From Strix aluco (taxonomy: Eukaryota; Chordata; Aves; Strigiformes; Strigidae): a stretch of DNA of 64,000 nucleotides. Position 1 is the stretch's first letter. Each line of letters starts with the position of its first letter. The notes under the pieces are model-generated. The model saw nothing but the letters and a program-made list of their open reading frames with translations. It did no database searches and was not told where the DNA came from. The translations under genes and the position numbers were made by a program. Where the stretch lies: NCBI RefSeq assembly GCF_031877795.1, contig NC_133933.1:26750029-26814028 (forward strand), in the 5' to 3' direction. Positions 53,099 to 64,000 of this stretch are shown one piece after another.

Positions 53099-53285
53099 GA
53101 TTCGAAAGCGGTCAGGAAATTTCACGACTGCCTTGCAGAGAGCGGAGGAGATGAAAGCGAGTCCCACGGCACAGGCTCTGTTCCTCTCGCCCCACCTCTG
53201 CCAGGAAGCGCTCCTGTTCCGCTGGCAAGCGGCGCAGCTGGCTGCCTTCTCCTGCTCGGCCAAGGGTCCAGAGAACAGCCTTTCC
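53099..53285. other. CpG-dense patch in intron 1
   Basis: About twelve CpG dinucleotides in roughly 190 bases (for example GCAAGCGGCGCAG and CCACGGCACAG) stand out from CpG-poor surroundings. Both strands are open for 80-137 codons across it, but neither protein is recognisable. It could be a regulatory element or an unannotated transcript end; composition is the only evidence. Confidence 0.4.
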
Positions 53286-55399
53286 AAACTATTCCCTGGC
53301 TGGAGGAGGAAATGAAAGCAAGTCATTTTCAAGAAAAGCAGGTTGGATTGTCCAAGCCTTTCACTCTGGGGAGGAAAAAAAAGAAGAAAAAGGAATTATA
53401 CAAGAAGTAAAAGTGTAACGGAGAAGGAAAGGCAAAAGAAAACTGTACATTTTTTTGTGTTGCAGAGAAGTCAAGACTCACAGACTCAAAGCACAGGCAA
53501 CACATCTTTAAATGATTAAGATAACGACAGTGGGTAATAGATGAATGTTAGAGACAGAGGGAAGTGAAAGTTTTTAACCACATTAAATATCATACAATCT
53601 TTCCTGCCTCGTAACAGTAATTACAATTAAAATGATTTACACCCTGGTCCAGTGTAAATCAGGAACAGAAAAGCACAGAGATTGCGAACCTCTCTTAGCG
53701 AAAACTCTCCAGCCAGCAGAAGACAGTGCCACTAGCTGCCTGCATGAAGGAAATGCACAGCACACCTGCCTGCCCATGTGGAGGTGCTCAGCTTTCAACT
53801 CCTTCCTCTACTTTTTACCCCAACTGGCCTAGGAAGCTCCCAGGCAGCTTGCTTCTGAAGATCCCTAAAACGTTTCATGGACTGCATGGAAAGTGTGGCT
53901 GCTCACTGAGCCCAGAGACTACTAATGAAATGGACATGGAAGGATTAGGAGTTGCAGAACGAACAGTACAGGACAACAAAGCTTGGAGGAGTTCATCTGC
54001 AGAGCTTCACATATAGCTAGCCCCAAATCATGCTATCGAATCGCAGCTATCAGAGAGAAGATTAATGTTCAATACCTGGTCATCCTCTTTTATGCAGTAA
54101 CTTGTCAAAAACAGATTGTTCCCTGAAGATACTTGTTAGGGTTAGTTCCAATTCAGTGTTAAGAGCATGGACTCAATAAGAGTATCAACTCTTACTATTT
54201 AAGTACAGATATTCCTAATTCCAAGGTCCTTTTACTAAATCCCAATTACTAGGATGAGTTATGATCTATAATGCCCTCTACACTATTTTTAACACAAGTG
54301 AAATTTCTTTATGAGTTAAGGGCTCAGACCTCTGGGTGTGGTAGGAAGAACACCTCCACTAACTACTTTGCAACATGGAGTCACCAACTGAGTCAGTGAC
54401 TTGGAGGTGTCCCATGTCTTGTGTTATTGAACGCGGAAAAGAAACCCAAAACCATTATTTGCCTTCCAAAATTATGGTTTCTGGCAACAGAACTAACCTC
54501 ACAGCTGGAGTGTCTGGCCCCTTGCTTCTCTGAGGAAAGAGTCGCCAATTGTACGAGCACTAGATAACCCATCACCACCTACTTCCTCCTTCGCAGTGAG
54601 GAGCTGTGGGTGGCACCGCTCCTGCCAGCACAAGGGCAACCAACTCTGTCAGGCCACACCTTTGTAGATGGTTTCTGCTGAGATATGGTAACTCTCTGAT
54701 CAGCTGGTTTCTAGAGACCCTTTATTTTAGGCTGCTGGCACTTCAATAATTAAGCAGCTTCAAGGAGCCAGATGTAGGTACTGGTTTACTTTGACGATGG
54801 AACTGAGGTGCTTTGGTTACCCAGATGTGACAGGAAAGATTCACAGCTTAGGCAGAAGTGATCACCTCATGTTCTGCACAAAAGCAAGAAGTCCCAAAGA
54901 ACTGCACACATTCAGGTTTAGTATTATGAAGGAGACAGTCATACAAAGATGAATGTAACAACGAGTTGAATTGATTGGACAGAAGTGTTTACAGAGAAAA
55001 CTGGAAAGGATAACTGACAAATGTTTAGTTTGCCGCACAGGTAGAAATGACAAATAAGATCTATCAGGTCAGAAAACTGTCTGTGATATAAACTGAATGC
55101 AACCATAAGAAGATAAAATTTAAAAAATGCAACTATATATTACAAACAAAAGTAATAGCTGCTGAGAACTACTATACATCAGAAAATAAGAACTGCAGAT
55201 AACAGATGAGAAAAATCAAACAGGCGTACAAGCTTCATGGCCAAGAAACCTAACGATGAGATTTACTTAAGTACAAAGGAAGCTTAATAGAGATATTCAT
55301 CCATTACAAGATAAAAACTGTTGAAATAATAATACAGAAATATGAAACGTACTTTTGGAGGTAAATAAGCCAAGAAATCATAAGATGAAAAGACACTTT

Positions 55400-56915
55400 T
55401 TTTTATTCCAGCAGAAACTCGGAAGGTCTTGAAACAATCGCTACTACAATCAGACACTGTAAAACAAGCAAGATCAGATAACTTGCATCAAGACTTTTTA
55501 AAGACCTGTCCAAGGAATTATCTAAATTCTTAAAACTAGCTTTCAATAAATCCCAAACACTGGAAAATATCTTAAGGATTTGAGGCAGAACATATTTGCT
55601 AATGTACAATCTTAAACAGGGCAACCCCTGTTATCTCACATGCACAGTCAGCCTTATACTGATCCCAGAAAAAAATATGCAAAGTGCAGGAATGAGAATC
55701 AGCTCAGAGGAACTAAGGGAGTATAACCAACATCAGGTCAAGAAAAACAGATCCCACTGGTCCAGTATCTCAGTGAGTGATACTGATAGTCCTATAGGCA
55801 AGACAACTGTTTTAATATATGTACTTAGGTAGCTGCAAGACATTTAAGCTGGTGCTACATAATGATTGCATTAGGAAACGAACAATAGGACACCAACATG
55901 GCCAGGCAGTAAATGAATCAAAGCTTGTGTTTTTATGAGACTCAAAATACAACGGTAAACAGCAAACCATTACTGAGAGACAAGCTTCCAACAAGGTCCT
56001 CCTGTAAGGCTCGTTTTACTGTACTCTATTATCTAATGTTTTAATCCATCACCTGGAAGGAAACTAAACCATTATTAACCAACTGCACATGAAATTGATA
56101 TGGATGTGACAAATAATGAATAAGACGCATCACGAATACAGTGACTTGAATCTTGAATCATCAAGATGCAAATGTCAGTTGAATCAATATGAAAATACAA
56201 CTCCAGGACAGAGAAACAAGACCATACTTACAGAGTAGGGAACTCCATCCTGAGAGTCAACACCTCTGAAAATGACTTAGGGAGGGGGGATGATGGTGGA
56301 TAATTACCCAAGTATGAATTTTTACTTCTCCTTGTAGAGCTCCTGGCAAAGTTACTGCCAAAATTAGCTGCATAAACTGTGTAATATTGAATTACAGCAG
56401 AGTCTGCAACATGCATATACTTGATAACGGCACAGCCACTGTTGAAATACTGTGTCCAATACTGTTGTCCACAATCTCAGTAGCATATGAAAAAAACAGG
56501 GGAGTTTCAGAGGGAAACCATAAGAATAACTGAAAAGGCTAGGAAGTATCTCAAGGAGCACAGTGTATTAAACTTAAAATAGCTGTGGCTTGATCACAGT
56601 CTATGGATCTGAAAGATGCTCAAAGTTGGGTAAAGCAGTCCATGCTGAGCTCCTGGCTTCCTCATTGTAGGGTCTTCCAGCAGCCACACCAGCTCTCTCT
56701 CAGCCAGATCAGTTCCTCTCTGCAAAACTTCCTTCTCCTGCAGGTACCTACACAATGCCCACAAATTTGGTAACAGGTCTTCAAAATAGCAAGTGAAGGT
56801 TTAAACCTGATTCAAATGCTAGAACTTGAAGTCAAACAACCTAAAACACAATGATGCTTGTTTCTAGTGAACGCAATTAATCACTGGAATAATTTACCAA
56901 GTGTGGTGTGAACTC
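55400..56915 (+). mobile_element. old CR1/L3-like LINE, long remnant, sense orientation
   Basis: Text from an ancient CR1 family follows in the right order: AGATCAGATAACTTGCATC (near 55473), TTTCAATAAATCCCAAACACTGG (near 55540), CACCTGGAAGGAAACT (56050-56065), CCATACTTACAGAGTAGGGA (56222-56241) with ATGGTGGATAATTA (near 56291), AAATACTGTGTCCAATACTG (56445-56464), TTGATCACAGTCTATGGATC (56591-56610) and ATTAATCACTGGAATAATTTACCAAG (near 56875-56900). These correspond to the second half of the reverse-transcriptase ORF and the 3' end. Several deletions and frame breaks make it inactive. About 200 bases at 56640-56820 do not fit and may be an insertion or divergence. Confidence 0.8.
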
Positions 56916-59900
56916 TCTGTCAAAAAAACAAAACTCAGTGGCCTGGAAAATGCAGGTAGGGAGACCTATGATGGCTTCCAGCTTTTTTAATCTGTAAGTG
57001 TCCATTCTACTATAACTCAAAGTCTTCTGTAGCAACGCCAGTCTCATCTTTTCTGAACTACAGTATGATATCAATTAGTCATTCACTATGAGTGTGAACA
57101 GACCTGGAACATTATACCCTGAGAAGAACATCTCACCCCTGCTGAGATTAGCATCTCCTTCAGTTGTACGGTAACATTCATGTTCAATCAGAAACCTGCT
57201 TGCAGGTCTGGCTGTCATTACATTAAGGCACTTCATACTCTGTGACATTGATATTGCCTTAGATTAAACAAGAACCGAGCCCTCCGGTTTCATATCCCAC
57301 ATCAAATGGCTTGAGACCAAATCTCATTTCAACAGGACATAGGAAGTACAACACAGATAAAATATAAACTAAGCTTTTTTATTTTTTAAAAACAAACAAA
57401 CAAAAACCCAACAACCTGTGGTAGATATTGAGTCTTCCCAGGCTTTGAAAAGTACACAGCAGTAGTACAAGTGTGATACGAAACAGCATTCAGGACATTT
57501 CTAATCAGCAAAGCAGATTTACCTGACTCAGGCTTCAACCAAATAAAATGCTGGGACTCTCAAAGGCTACAAAGGAACCACTCCTTTAGGTGCTGCTTAA
57601 AACCCCAGCCACAATGACTGTTCTGCTTGCCTAAACAATCACTGCACAGACTCCAGTTTCAACACCACAAGAAAAAATCTGGAGTGGCTTTACTGAAGCA
57701 AATTAAATTGCTCCAACTTTTCATCCATGCAAAAAACATACCTCAAAAGTTAACTCGTTATCTTGTGAGTCACTCTGAGACATTATCAAGTCAGAGGGGC
57801 TTTATGTAAAACCACATGCACCTTCATGCTATAAGCACAGCTCCTGTTCCCAAACTACTTGGCTTTCCAGCTTGTAAACTCAGCATATATCATGCAGTAA
57901 ACTGACTTTCAGAAGTTGTTCTCCTGGCTCCAGCTCTAGACTGAATTTTAAGATTTTATTGATAACATAAAAACACCTTGTTGACTTAGCCCTGACCTTT
58001 CTTTACAGTCCACTGCACAGGGATTTGCCACATTCTTATTCACAGCCTTTAGATTCTTCCCTGCTCTGGGCGACGAGATCTGATTTTGCACGTGTTTATA
58101 AGAAGCCTCTGGATGTGGAGTGATGAGCTTCTAGACAAAAACTCGCTGTAGGGAGAATGATGGAGATATATTACAGCATGTTTATTTGCCAAGACCTTTC
58201 CAGTCAGATGGCCATTTATTTTAGACAGGGGAAGGTGTGGAATACCTAAGAAGTACAGGACATGAACTCATGCCTCCTTTTCTGTGTTCTGCAATTCTTG
58301 CCATATTGTGGCCATATGCTGTTCCCAGATGACATCTGCCATCAAATGCTTCTATCAATAAGCTACTAAGGTGTTTATTTTTAAAAGCGATATTTTTTTT
58401 TTTCTGCAAAGCCTTACGCAGAAGAACATCTCTATGGGTAACTTAGTAAAAGGGAAAGCACCACATTACAGTAATACGTCCCAATATATCTTGAAGATGT
58501 GTCCATTCCCTGAAACAAAGGAATGGCACTTAATACCTGATCCGACGACTTTTGCAGTCAATGGAAAGACTTCCAGTGTTTTCAGCAGGCTTTGGACCAG
58601 GGCCCTTAATCTGGGGAACATACTCTCAAAAGGCAGAAAAATTGAAAGGTTTGACTGTATCACATGTATAGCTGGCCTTGTGGCAAGTGTGCATGAGGCA
58701 GATTCCTTTCCAGACTCTACCTCAACAAATACACTTCCAGCCAGAGAAAATTAAGTCTCCCAGTAAAAATGGGTAAATAATAGGACTCCAACTTGGAAGG
58801 AGGTAAGTTCCTTCAGACACATGATATTGTTGTAACTCAGTCTCTGGCCACCTTTATAAAGATCTCTTTTTCTAGATCCTTTTGGGGCTCTTTTCTTCCC
58901 TGATTAGCAAGGGGAACATGAAATTTCCAAATTCATGGCTCCTAGCATCAGGGAGAAATGCAAGCTGGGATGGGGGAATCCAAATTCAAAGAGGGAGAGA
59001 AAGCTCAGACCCCCAACAATCTGTTCCGAGTCCATCCCAACCGGGACGAGGCTGCTCGCTTAGCTCCCCTGCTTTCCAAACTGTATATCCTGGCAGGGAG
59101 CCTCTCAGTTCCTATCATACCACCAGATCAGAACAGCAGTTTTATTTTCAGGAAAGCTGGAACTTGTATACATGTCTGCTGCAATAGCCTGTCATCATAT
59201 GCTAGGTAAACACGCAACAAGCACAACAAATGAAACATCTTTCAGTGTACCTCAATGTTGAAATGTGGCTACTTCACTTCCAAAGCGTGCATGAGGAAAA
59301 ATTTGAGTATAGAGCAGTGATTGGCACAAGACATATACAGCCCTTGCTCTGCCAGGGAGGCCCAGAGCCAACTACAACAGCCAAGAAAACTGGGCTGGAC
59401 CTCTGAGAGATTGGGCAAGAACGAGAACACCAAGGATCTGCATGGATCCAACATCTCCAGACTGTTTAAAACATCTTATCATTTTGGAGAATACAATATA
59501 TCACTTATCCTTCCCTGAGGACAAACATCCCCTACACCCCTGCAGGCATGTGGATGAAGAAACGAACTGCCAGTACTGCATGGGTCTGTGGACCTGACCC
59601 TTGGTATCCATAAATTTTGCTTACTAGGTATTTATGAAGTACTCTGTTTTGGTATTATCCAGCCAACCGTATTGATTCCTGCAGCAAACCCTCGAAGCAT
59701 GATGGCCAGGAGCTGCGATGCAAAGGGCAGTGCCCCTCCAGTGCCACATTCATGGGTGAGCAGAGAGGTCTCTCAGCTTTGCTAACCTGGGCCACCCCCG
59801 GGATCAATCAGAGGTGGGACAAGGAGCAGCAGCCTGCTACAGGCTCTGGTGAAGGCTAGACCCCCACCACACTGTGCCTGCCAGCCACTTCTGCCATTAT

Positions 59901-60768
59901 TTCAAACCACTGCTGCATCTGAAGAGAGTAAATTTGCTGCATCATTTTTACACGTCACTTTGAAGATGTAAAGTTCTGCCCGTGTTCTTCTTCCTAGCAT
60001 ACATCTTGGCAGGCCTGGAGAGGATCTTTATGACTGTTTGCCCAAAGTCCAAAAAAAGTCACTTCATACGTATCGGGCAATGCCCACTCAAATAAGCAAG
60101 GACTACTCTCTGTTCAATCTGGGCTATCAGAGATCATCTGTAAACACAGCTGTGGGCTCAGGATTAATAAGTATTATTGCACAGAAGCCTTCATCAAGTA
60201 TGGGATTGCTAGGTACTCTCCGACCACTTCAAAAGAGTCAGATCTATTATTTTTTCTGCCTCCTGAGTACAAAGTCCACCCACAGGGCTGGGTTTTTTTG
60301 AGGGTTGGGATTTTTCTTCCACCCCAAGGAATGAAAACCAACATGTTCTGATTCCTATCAGTCATCACTATGGTAAAGATAAGTTACCATCACTATTTCA
60401 GCTGAGCTAGCTGCTGAATTGCAAATGCTATACGTAAACAAAAACAAGTAAGAGAAGGAACTTCAACAGGCTTACCTCGCCTTTTAAAATTCAAGGCAGG
60501 GGTTTAAAAGAGATGAAGCCAGGGAAAACATTGGATACTAACACCAGCCAAACAGGGAAAAATAACGAAGTTGTAAGCCTGAAAAACTGAAATGGAAAGA
60601 ATGACAGATTTACTGCTGCATTTGATGCACATAACCACTGATAGACTCTCCCCAGGAAGTGTTGAAATTACCATCACTGAAATGAATCCAGAAGCTAAAA
60701 ATTAAATTATCTTTCCCAGAACATTCCAATTTGGGCTTTGGCAACAACAGATGTTTTAATGCTCTTAA

Positions 60769-60816
60769 ATATATGCATGCGCGTGTGTGCACGCATGCAC
60801 ACACGCACACACATAC
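60769..60816. repeat. 48-bp perfect alternating purine/pyrimidine tract with hairpin
   Basis: The tract alternates purine and pyrimidine without a break and consists of GC, GT/AC and AT steps, typical of Z-DNA-forming sequence. Inside it GCGTGTGTGCA (60781-60791) and TGCACACACGC (60796-60806) are exact inverted repeats with a 4-base loop, so a cruciform is also possible. Confidence 0.85.
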
Positions 60817-61420
60817 TTAAGTACAGTATCCTCTTTCACGCAAGACCTCCCTCTTAGTTTTCACAAAGTTAGACTGAACTTATGGTCATTCTGCAAAGCC
60901 TTTTCTTCAAAGTCTCTGCTCAAATGCAAAACTGTCAGATTAAGCAACCCATAAGGAGTCTTACAGCAGCTCCAAGTTATGAATGAATGGTTATTTGTGA
61001 ACTTGCCTGTCAAGACAGATGCGGTATTTGTCAGTGCAGTATGAGTTAGATATGGTGGGAAGGAGCCAAACAAGCGAAGTGAAAGGTCAGGATCACAACA
61101 TTTCCCTTTTTCCCCGCCTCAGTTCGCCTAACACGATGCCACAGCTTTTGCTGATGTAAAGCAGTAGTCTATTTTCATGCAACCTATCATGCTTATTTGA
61201 AAAGCAATATTCACACAAGAAAAGTAAAAGAAAAATGGGTGCAGAGGGAGAGGAGAACAGGAGTGGTTTGGTGCAAGAAAGCTACAACTGAGAGACAAAT
61301 CCAAGACGGACAGAAAACAACACATCTTTAGAAATTTGGTGATACTTGAATCGAGACCACTCTATGGAAGTTGAAACACAATCCGTTGTTTTTCTTGTAT
61401 TAAAATGCAGTATTACAAGG

Positions 61421-61495
61421 ATCACAGGTTAATTCATGTTGGAAGGGGCATCTAGTCCAACCTCCAGCTCAAAGGAGGGTCAGCTATCAGGTCAA
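61421..61495 (-). mobile_element. CR1 LINE 3'-end fragment (antisense to the plus strand)
   Basis: ATCACAGG followed by TGTTGGAAGGGGCATCTAGT and CCAACCTCCAGCTCAAAGG is the reverse complement of a CR1 3' terminus (in sense: ...TGGACTAGATG...CCCTTCCAAC...). About 75 bases are recognisable. Confidence 0.75.
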
Positions 61496-64000
61496 ATTAC
61501 TATTTACACTTTATACACTTATTTATAATAACCTGAAGTCAGCATCACACTGTGCTAGGTCTTCTGTAACAACAAGAAGAGGTTCCTCTCCTAAGGGGAT
61601 TTCAGTGGGAAAAAGCTCAGCTCTACAGTGAAGATCCTGAACATGCCAATGAGCATCACACATGAAATTAAAAGGAACCCTCGCTCATTGTCCAAATTAA
61701 AACCTGAATGAGGGAGAGATGTTCTAAAGATCCTCTCTGCACTCTCAGCCATAAATCTGCTTCAGGGATGCCTGTGAGGTCTAGCATCTCCTGGAAACCA
61801 AACGTGGATGCCAGAGAAACCAAACAGCAATACAAGATATATTTCAGTGGAGTCTGTCTTTCCACAGTGAACGAGCAGTCTCTCTGTGCTGCTGCCTAAA
61901 CTCATCCCGCTTGACCTCCTCTGAAAGGAGCCAGGAGCTTTCCAAGCAGCATGCATGTACTGTTGTGTGGTTCCCTTTGGAAAACCTGGCTGGTTTAGAG
62001 AACGCTATGCTACCCAAAGAGGCAACTTCTCTACTCTGGACCAACTTGCAGAGCATCAAAAGCATGCAAAAACCTGCTCACCAGACAGGTCTAATGAAGC
62101 CAGGTCTAACACTTCATTTCTCCAGGGCCGAGCCTGTGCCATTCGAGCTAAGAGAACCACAGTACTAAAGAGGCTCATGAGTCATTCATAAATTCTAAAA
62201 CAACTGGTCACACTGAAAGGAAAAAGAACACAACCCTTCACACTAAGGTTTTTTGCAACTCCTCATCCTCTTGTCACAGACAAATCTTTGAGTTTCTCCT
62301 CTATACCTTGCAGCTGCATGTCTTGTACAGTTGGGTGCCCAGCTGCAATCACTTAAGAGCAGTTAAGGACAAGCATGGGAGAGCTGTTTTAAGAAGAAAC
62401 ATAGCTCCTTCAGATAGACTACTACATAAAGCCACCCAACAGTGATGCTGGAGCTAGGCACCTACTAGTCCACATCAAAGATAGAAAGGGAAACAAGCAT
62501 CAGCCTGTGGTTGAAGGCAGGATACAAACTTTCCCTAAACAAATGACCAAAACAAACTTTTTAGTCTAAACAAATCAGCAGAAACATCCTATTTAACATT
62601 AAATAATATCTGGGGAGTGTATCATCCTCAAGCTAAAAACTGCCTGCTTGAAAACGTGCAGCATGTGGTTTCACAACAGGAATGGAAACATTTGTGTGTC
62701 TTCACTCATGACTCGTTTTGTCACCATACCCTGGGGTTCCTCTCTTTATCTGTAATACAGGAGCAGCCTAGCATAGACAGTGGAAAGGCAAAAGAAGACA
62801 GCTGCCCAATGGGGTCAGACTTCTTTGAGATCACAGGAGTACTGAAAAGCCTCTTCTTTCCTCTCTAAAAAACCCTGTAAAGCATTTCCTTCTCACTGGG
62901 CTCCAATGCCCAAATGACAGATTTCAGTGCAGCGAGAGGGATTTGAACTGTCTGGCTTTGTTCATCCCTGCAAATGCACCATAAACTGGGCCCCAATTCA
63001 GGAAGCTAATTAGGCATACACAGAGCCTTAATGTTAATGAGTCCATTCATGTGTGCGAATCTCCGCAGATGTTTTAGAACCGTGCTGAAGAGGCTCGCCA
63101 AGTATGACAGCCAGGAGTTCTCATACACCTTTTTGCTCAGCTCTGGTGCAGGCAGGAATCTTAAACCAACAGCAAAATGCTGGAAGTAGTAACTTCAAAG
63201 CAACACAGCCATGCTGATGATTGCTACTGTTCTCATGCAACGCACCAAGGGTGAACAAGGCTAAAACCAGCAGCTAACAAGGATGATGCTCTGCTTTCTT
63301 CGCGCAATCACATACTCGCACCCAGTCCTGCAATTACGTGCAGCCAGCAAGAGTGACATGAGCTCCAGGCACTCCCTGCACATCTCCAGCCACGAGCAGA
63401 AGACAAGGGCGCATCTCCAGATAAGTCTCTGGGACTCCAAAACATTCACACTGCCAAGGGGCTGGGGGACGGCAGGATTAGTGATGCACATCCAACCTTT
63501 TCACTCATCAAATTAGAGTGAAAGTGCCTCTTTAAAACAGACACCAGAAAGAAACTCAAGGAGTGTTACAGAAAGGACTTGGGAATACAGCTCTATGTTT
63601 CTGTCTTGCAGCGTTAAAGAGGGGGTCATGGGTTTTTTGCTTGTCTGTAGGCTTCATCCTCTGACAGAAACACAGGGACCCTGTACCATGCCAGAGCGGC
63701 TTGCGGACCTACCCCTCTTCCAGCCTGGTGCTCTGCTTACAGCAAGTCACTGGTGATTCAAAAGGCAGGCAGGAAACACACGTGGTGCACCCCACCATCT
63801 GCTCCATACGAGTGGGAGTGGAAGAAGAGAGCTCGCTTTGATTTCAGCTGTTCTTGGTTAGTGCATCAGAGCATGTTATTTTATTATCCCTCTTAGTATG
63901 TAGAAGACTACTGCCCAGAAAATTACCCTGCCCGTTTTTAAATCCATTTGCAATTTCCTGGTTTTTTTCATCACCACCTAGGAAGATTGCAGTAAGTGCC

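Larger units (their letters stand above)
26229..64000 (-). other. TGFB2: TGFB2 intron 1, partial (more than 37.7 kb)
   Basis: Everything from the exon 2 acceptor (CTTGCAG) to the window end appears to be intron 1 of TGFB2, because exon 1 with its signal peptide and long conserved open frame is absent on the minus strand. The stretch is AT-rich, with CR1 remnants, old palindromic repeats, homopolymers, a G-quadruplex motif, an alternating purine/pyrimidine tract and CpG-dense patches (listed separately). Human TGFB2 has an optional small exon of about 28 codons in this intron; I could not locate a counterpart by eye. The remaining sequence shows no supported gene. Confidence 0.8.

Noticed and set aside
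58371-58754. 127-codon open frame on the plus strand
   Set aside because: The sequence is unlike any family I know, the start lies at a T-rich run and no splice signals or neighbours support a gene.

Overview
The window is vertebrate genomic DNA, almost certainly from a bird or a close sauropsid relative. It holds one recognisable protein-coding gene, TGFB2 (transforming growth factor beta-2), on the minus strand. The bird call rests on three things: split exons with GT/AG borders spread over long AT-rich introns, CR1-type LINE remnants on both strands (the typical avian/reptilian LINE), and a predicted protein very close to, but not identical with, human TGF-beta2. No second gene, tRNA, rRNA, CRISPR array or bacterial-type operon was found.

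Layout, read 3' to 5' along the gene. Positions 1-2703 are DNA downstream of TGFB2 with an antisense-oriented CR1 fragment (about 1848-2126). Positions 2704-6095 are the TGFB2 3' untranslated region, with a proximal (5318-5323) and a distal (2728-2733) AATAAA on the minus strand, an AU-rich nonamer (5619-5627) and long homopurine stretches in the mRNA sense. Coding exons, numbered as in human, are exon 7 (6096-6254), exon 6 (8110-8263), exon 5 (8839-9013), exon 4 (11344-11454), exon 3 (11573-11705) and exon 2 (26065-26228). All six join in frame with consensus splice sites (phases: exon 2/3 at phase 0, 3/4 at phase 1, 4/5 at phase 1, 5/6 at phase 2, 6/7 at phase 0). Exon 1 (start codon, signal peptide, first part of the latency peptide) and the promoter lie beyond base 64000, so intron 1 is longer than 37.7 kb.

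Together the exons encode 298 residues: most of the latency-associated propeptide (exons 2-5), a polybasic furin-type site, and the complete 112-residue mature cytokine with all nine cysteines (end of exon 5, exons 6 and 7). Mature residue 40 is His, as in TGF-beta1, where human TGF-beta2 has Asn. The propeptide arm carries SGD, not the integrin-binding RGD of TGF-beta1 and -beta3.

The large introns 1 and 2 hold no supported coding exon. They contain CR1 remnants (23789-23835 minus, 48975-49632 plus, about 55400-56915 plus, 61421-61495 minus), probable old palindromic MITE-like repeats (34726-34772, 37066-37134), homopolymer runs, a G-quadruplex-forming G tract (48890-48920), a 48-bp perfectly alternating purine/pyrimidine tract with a hairpin (60769-60816) and several short CpG-dense patches (about 21962-22046, 38345-38582, 53099-53285) that could be regulatory. 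I saw no sign of a previously undescribed system; the more interesting items are in the gene's 3' UTR and in non-B-DNA and CpG-dense patches of the introns.
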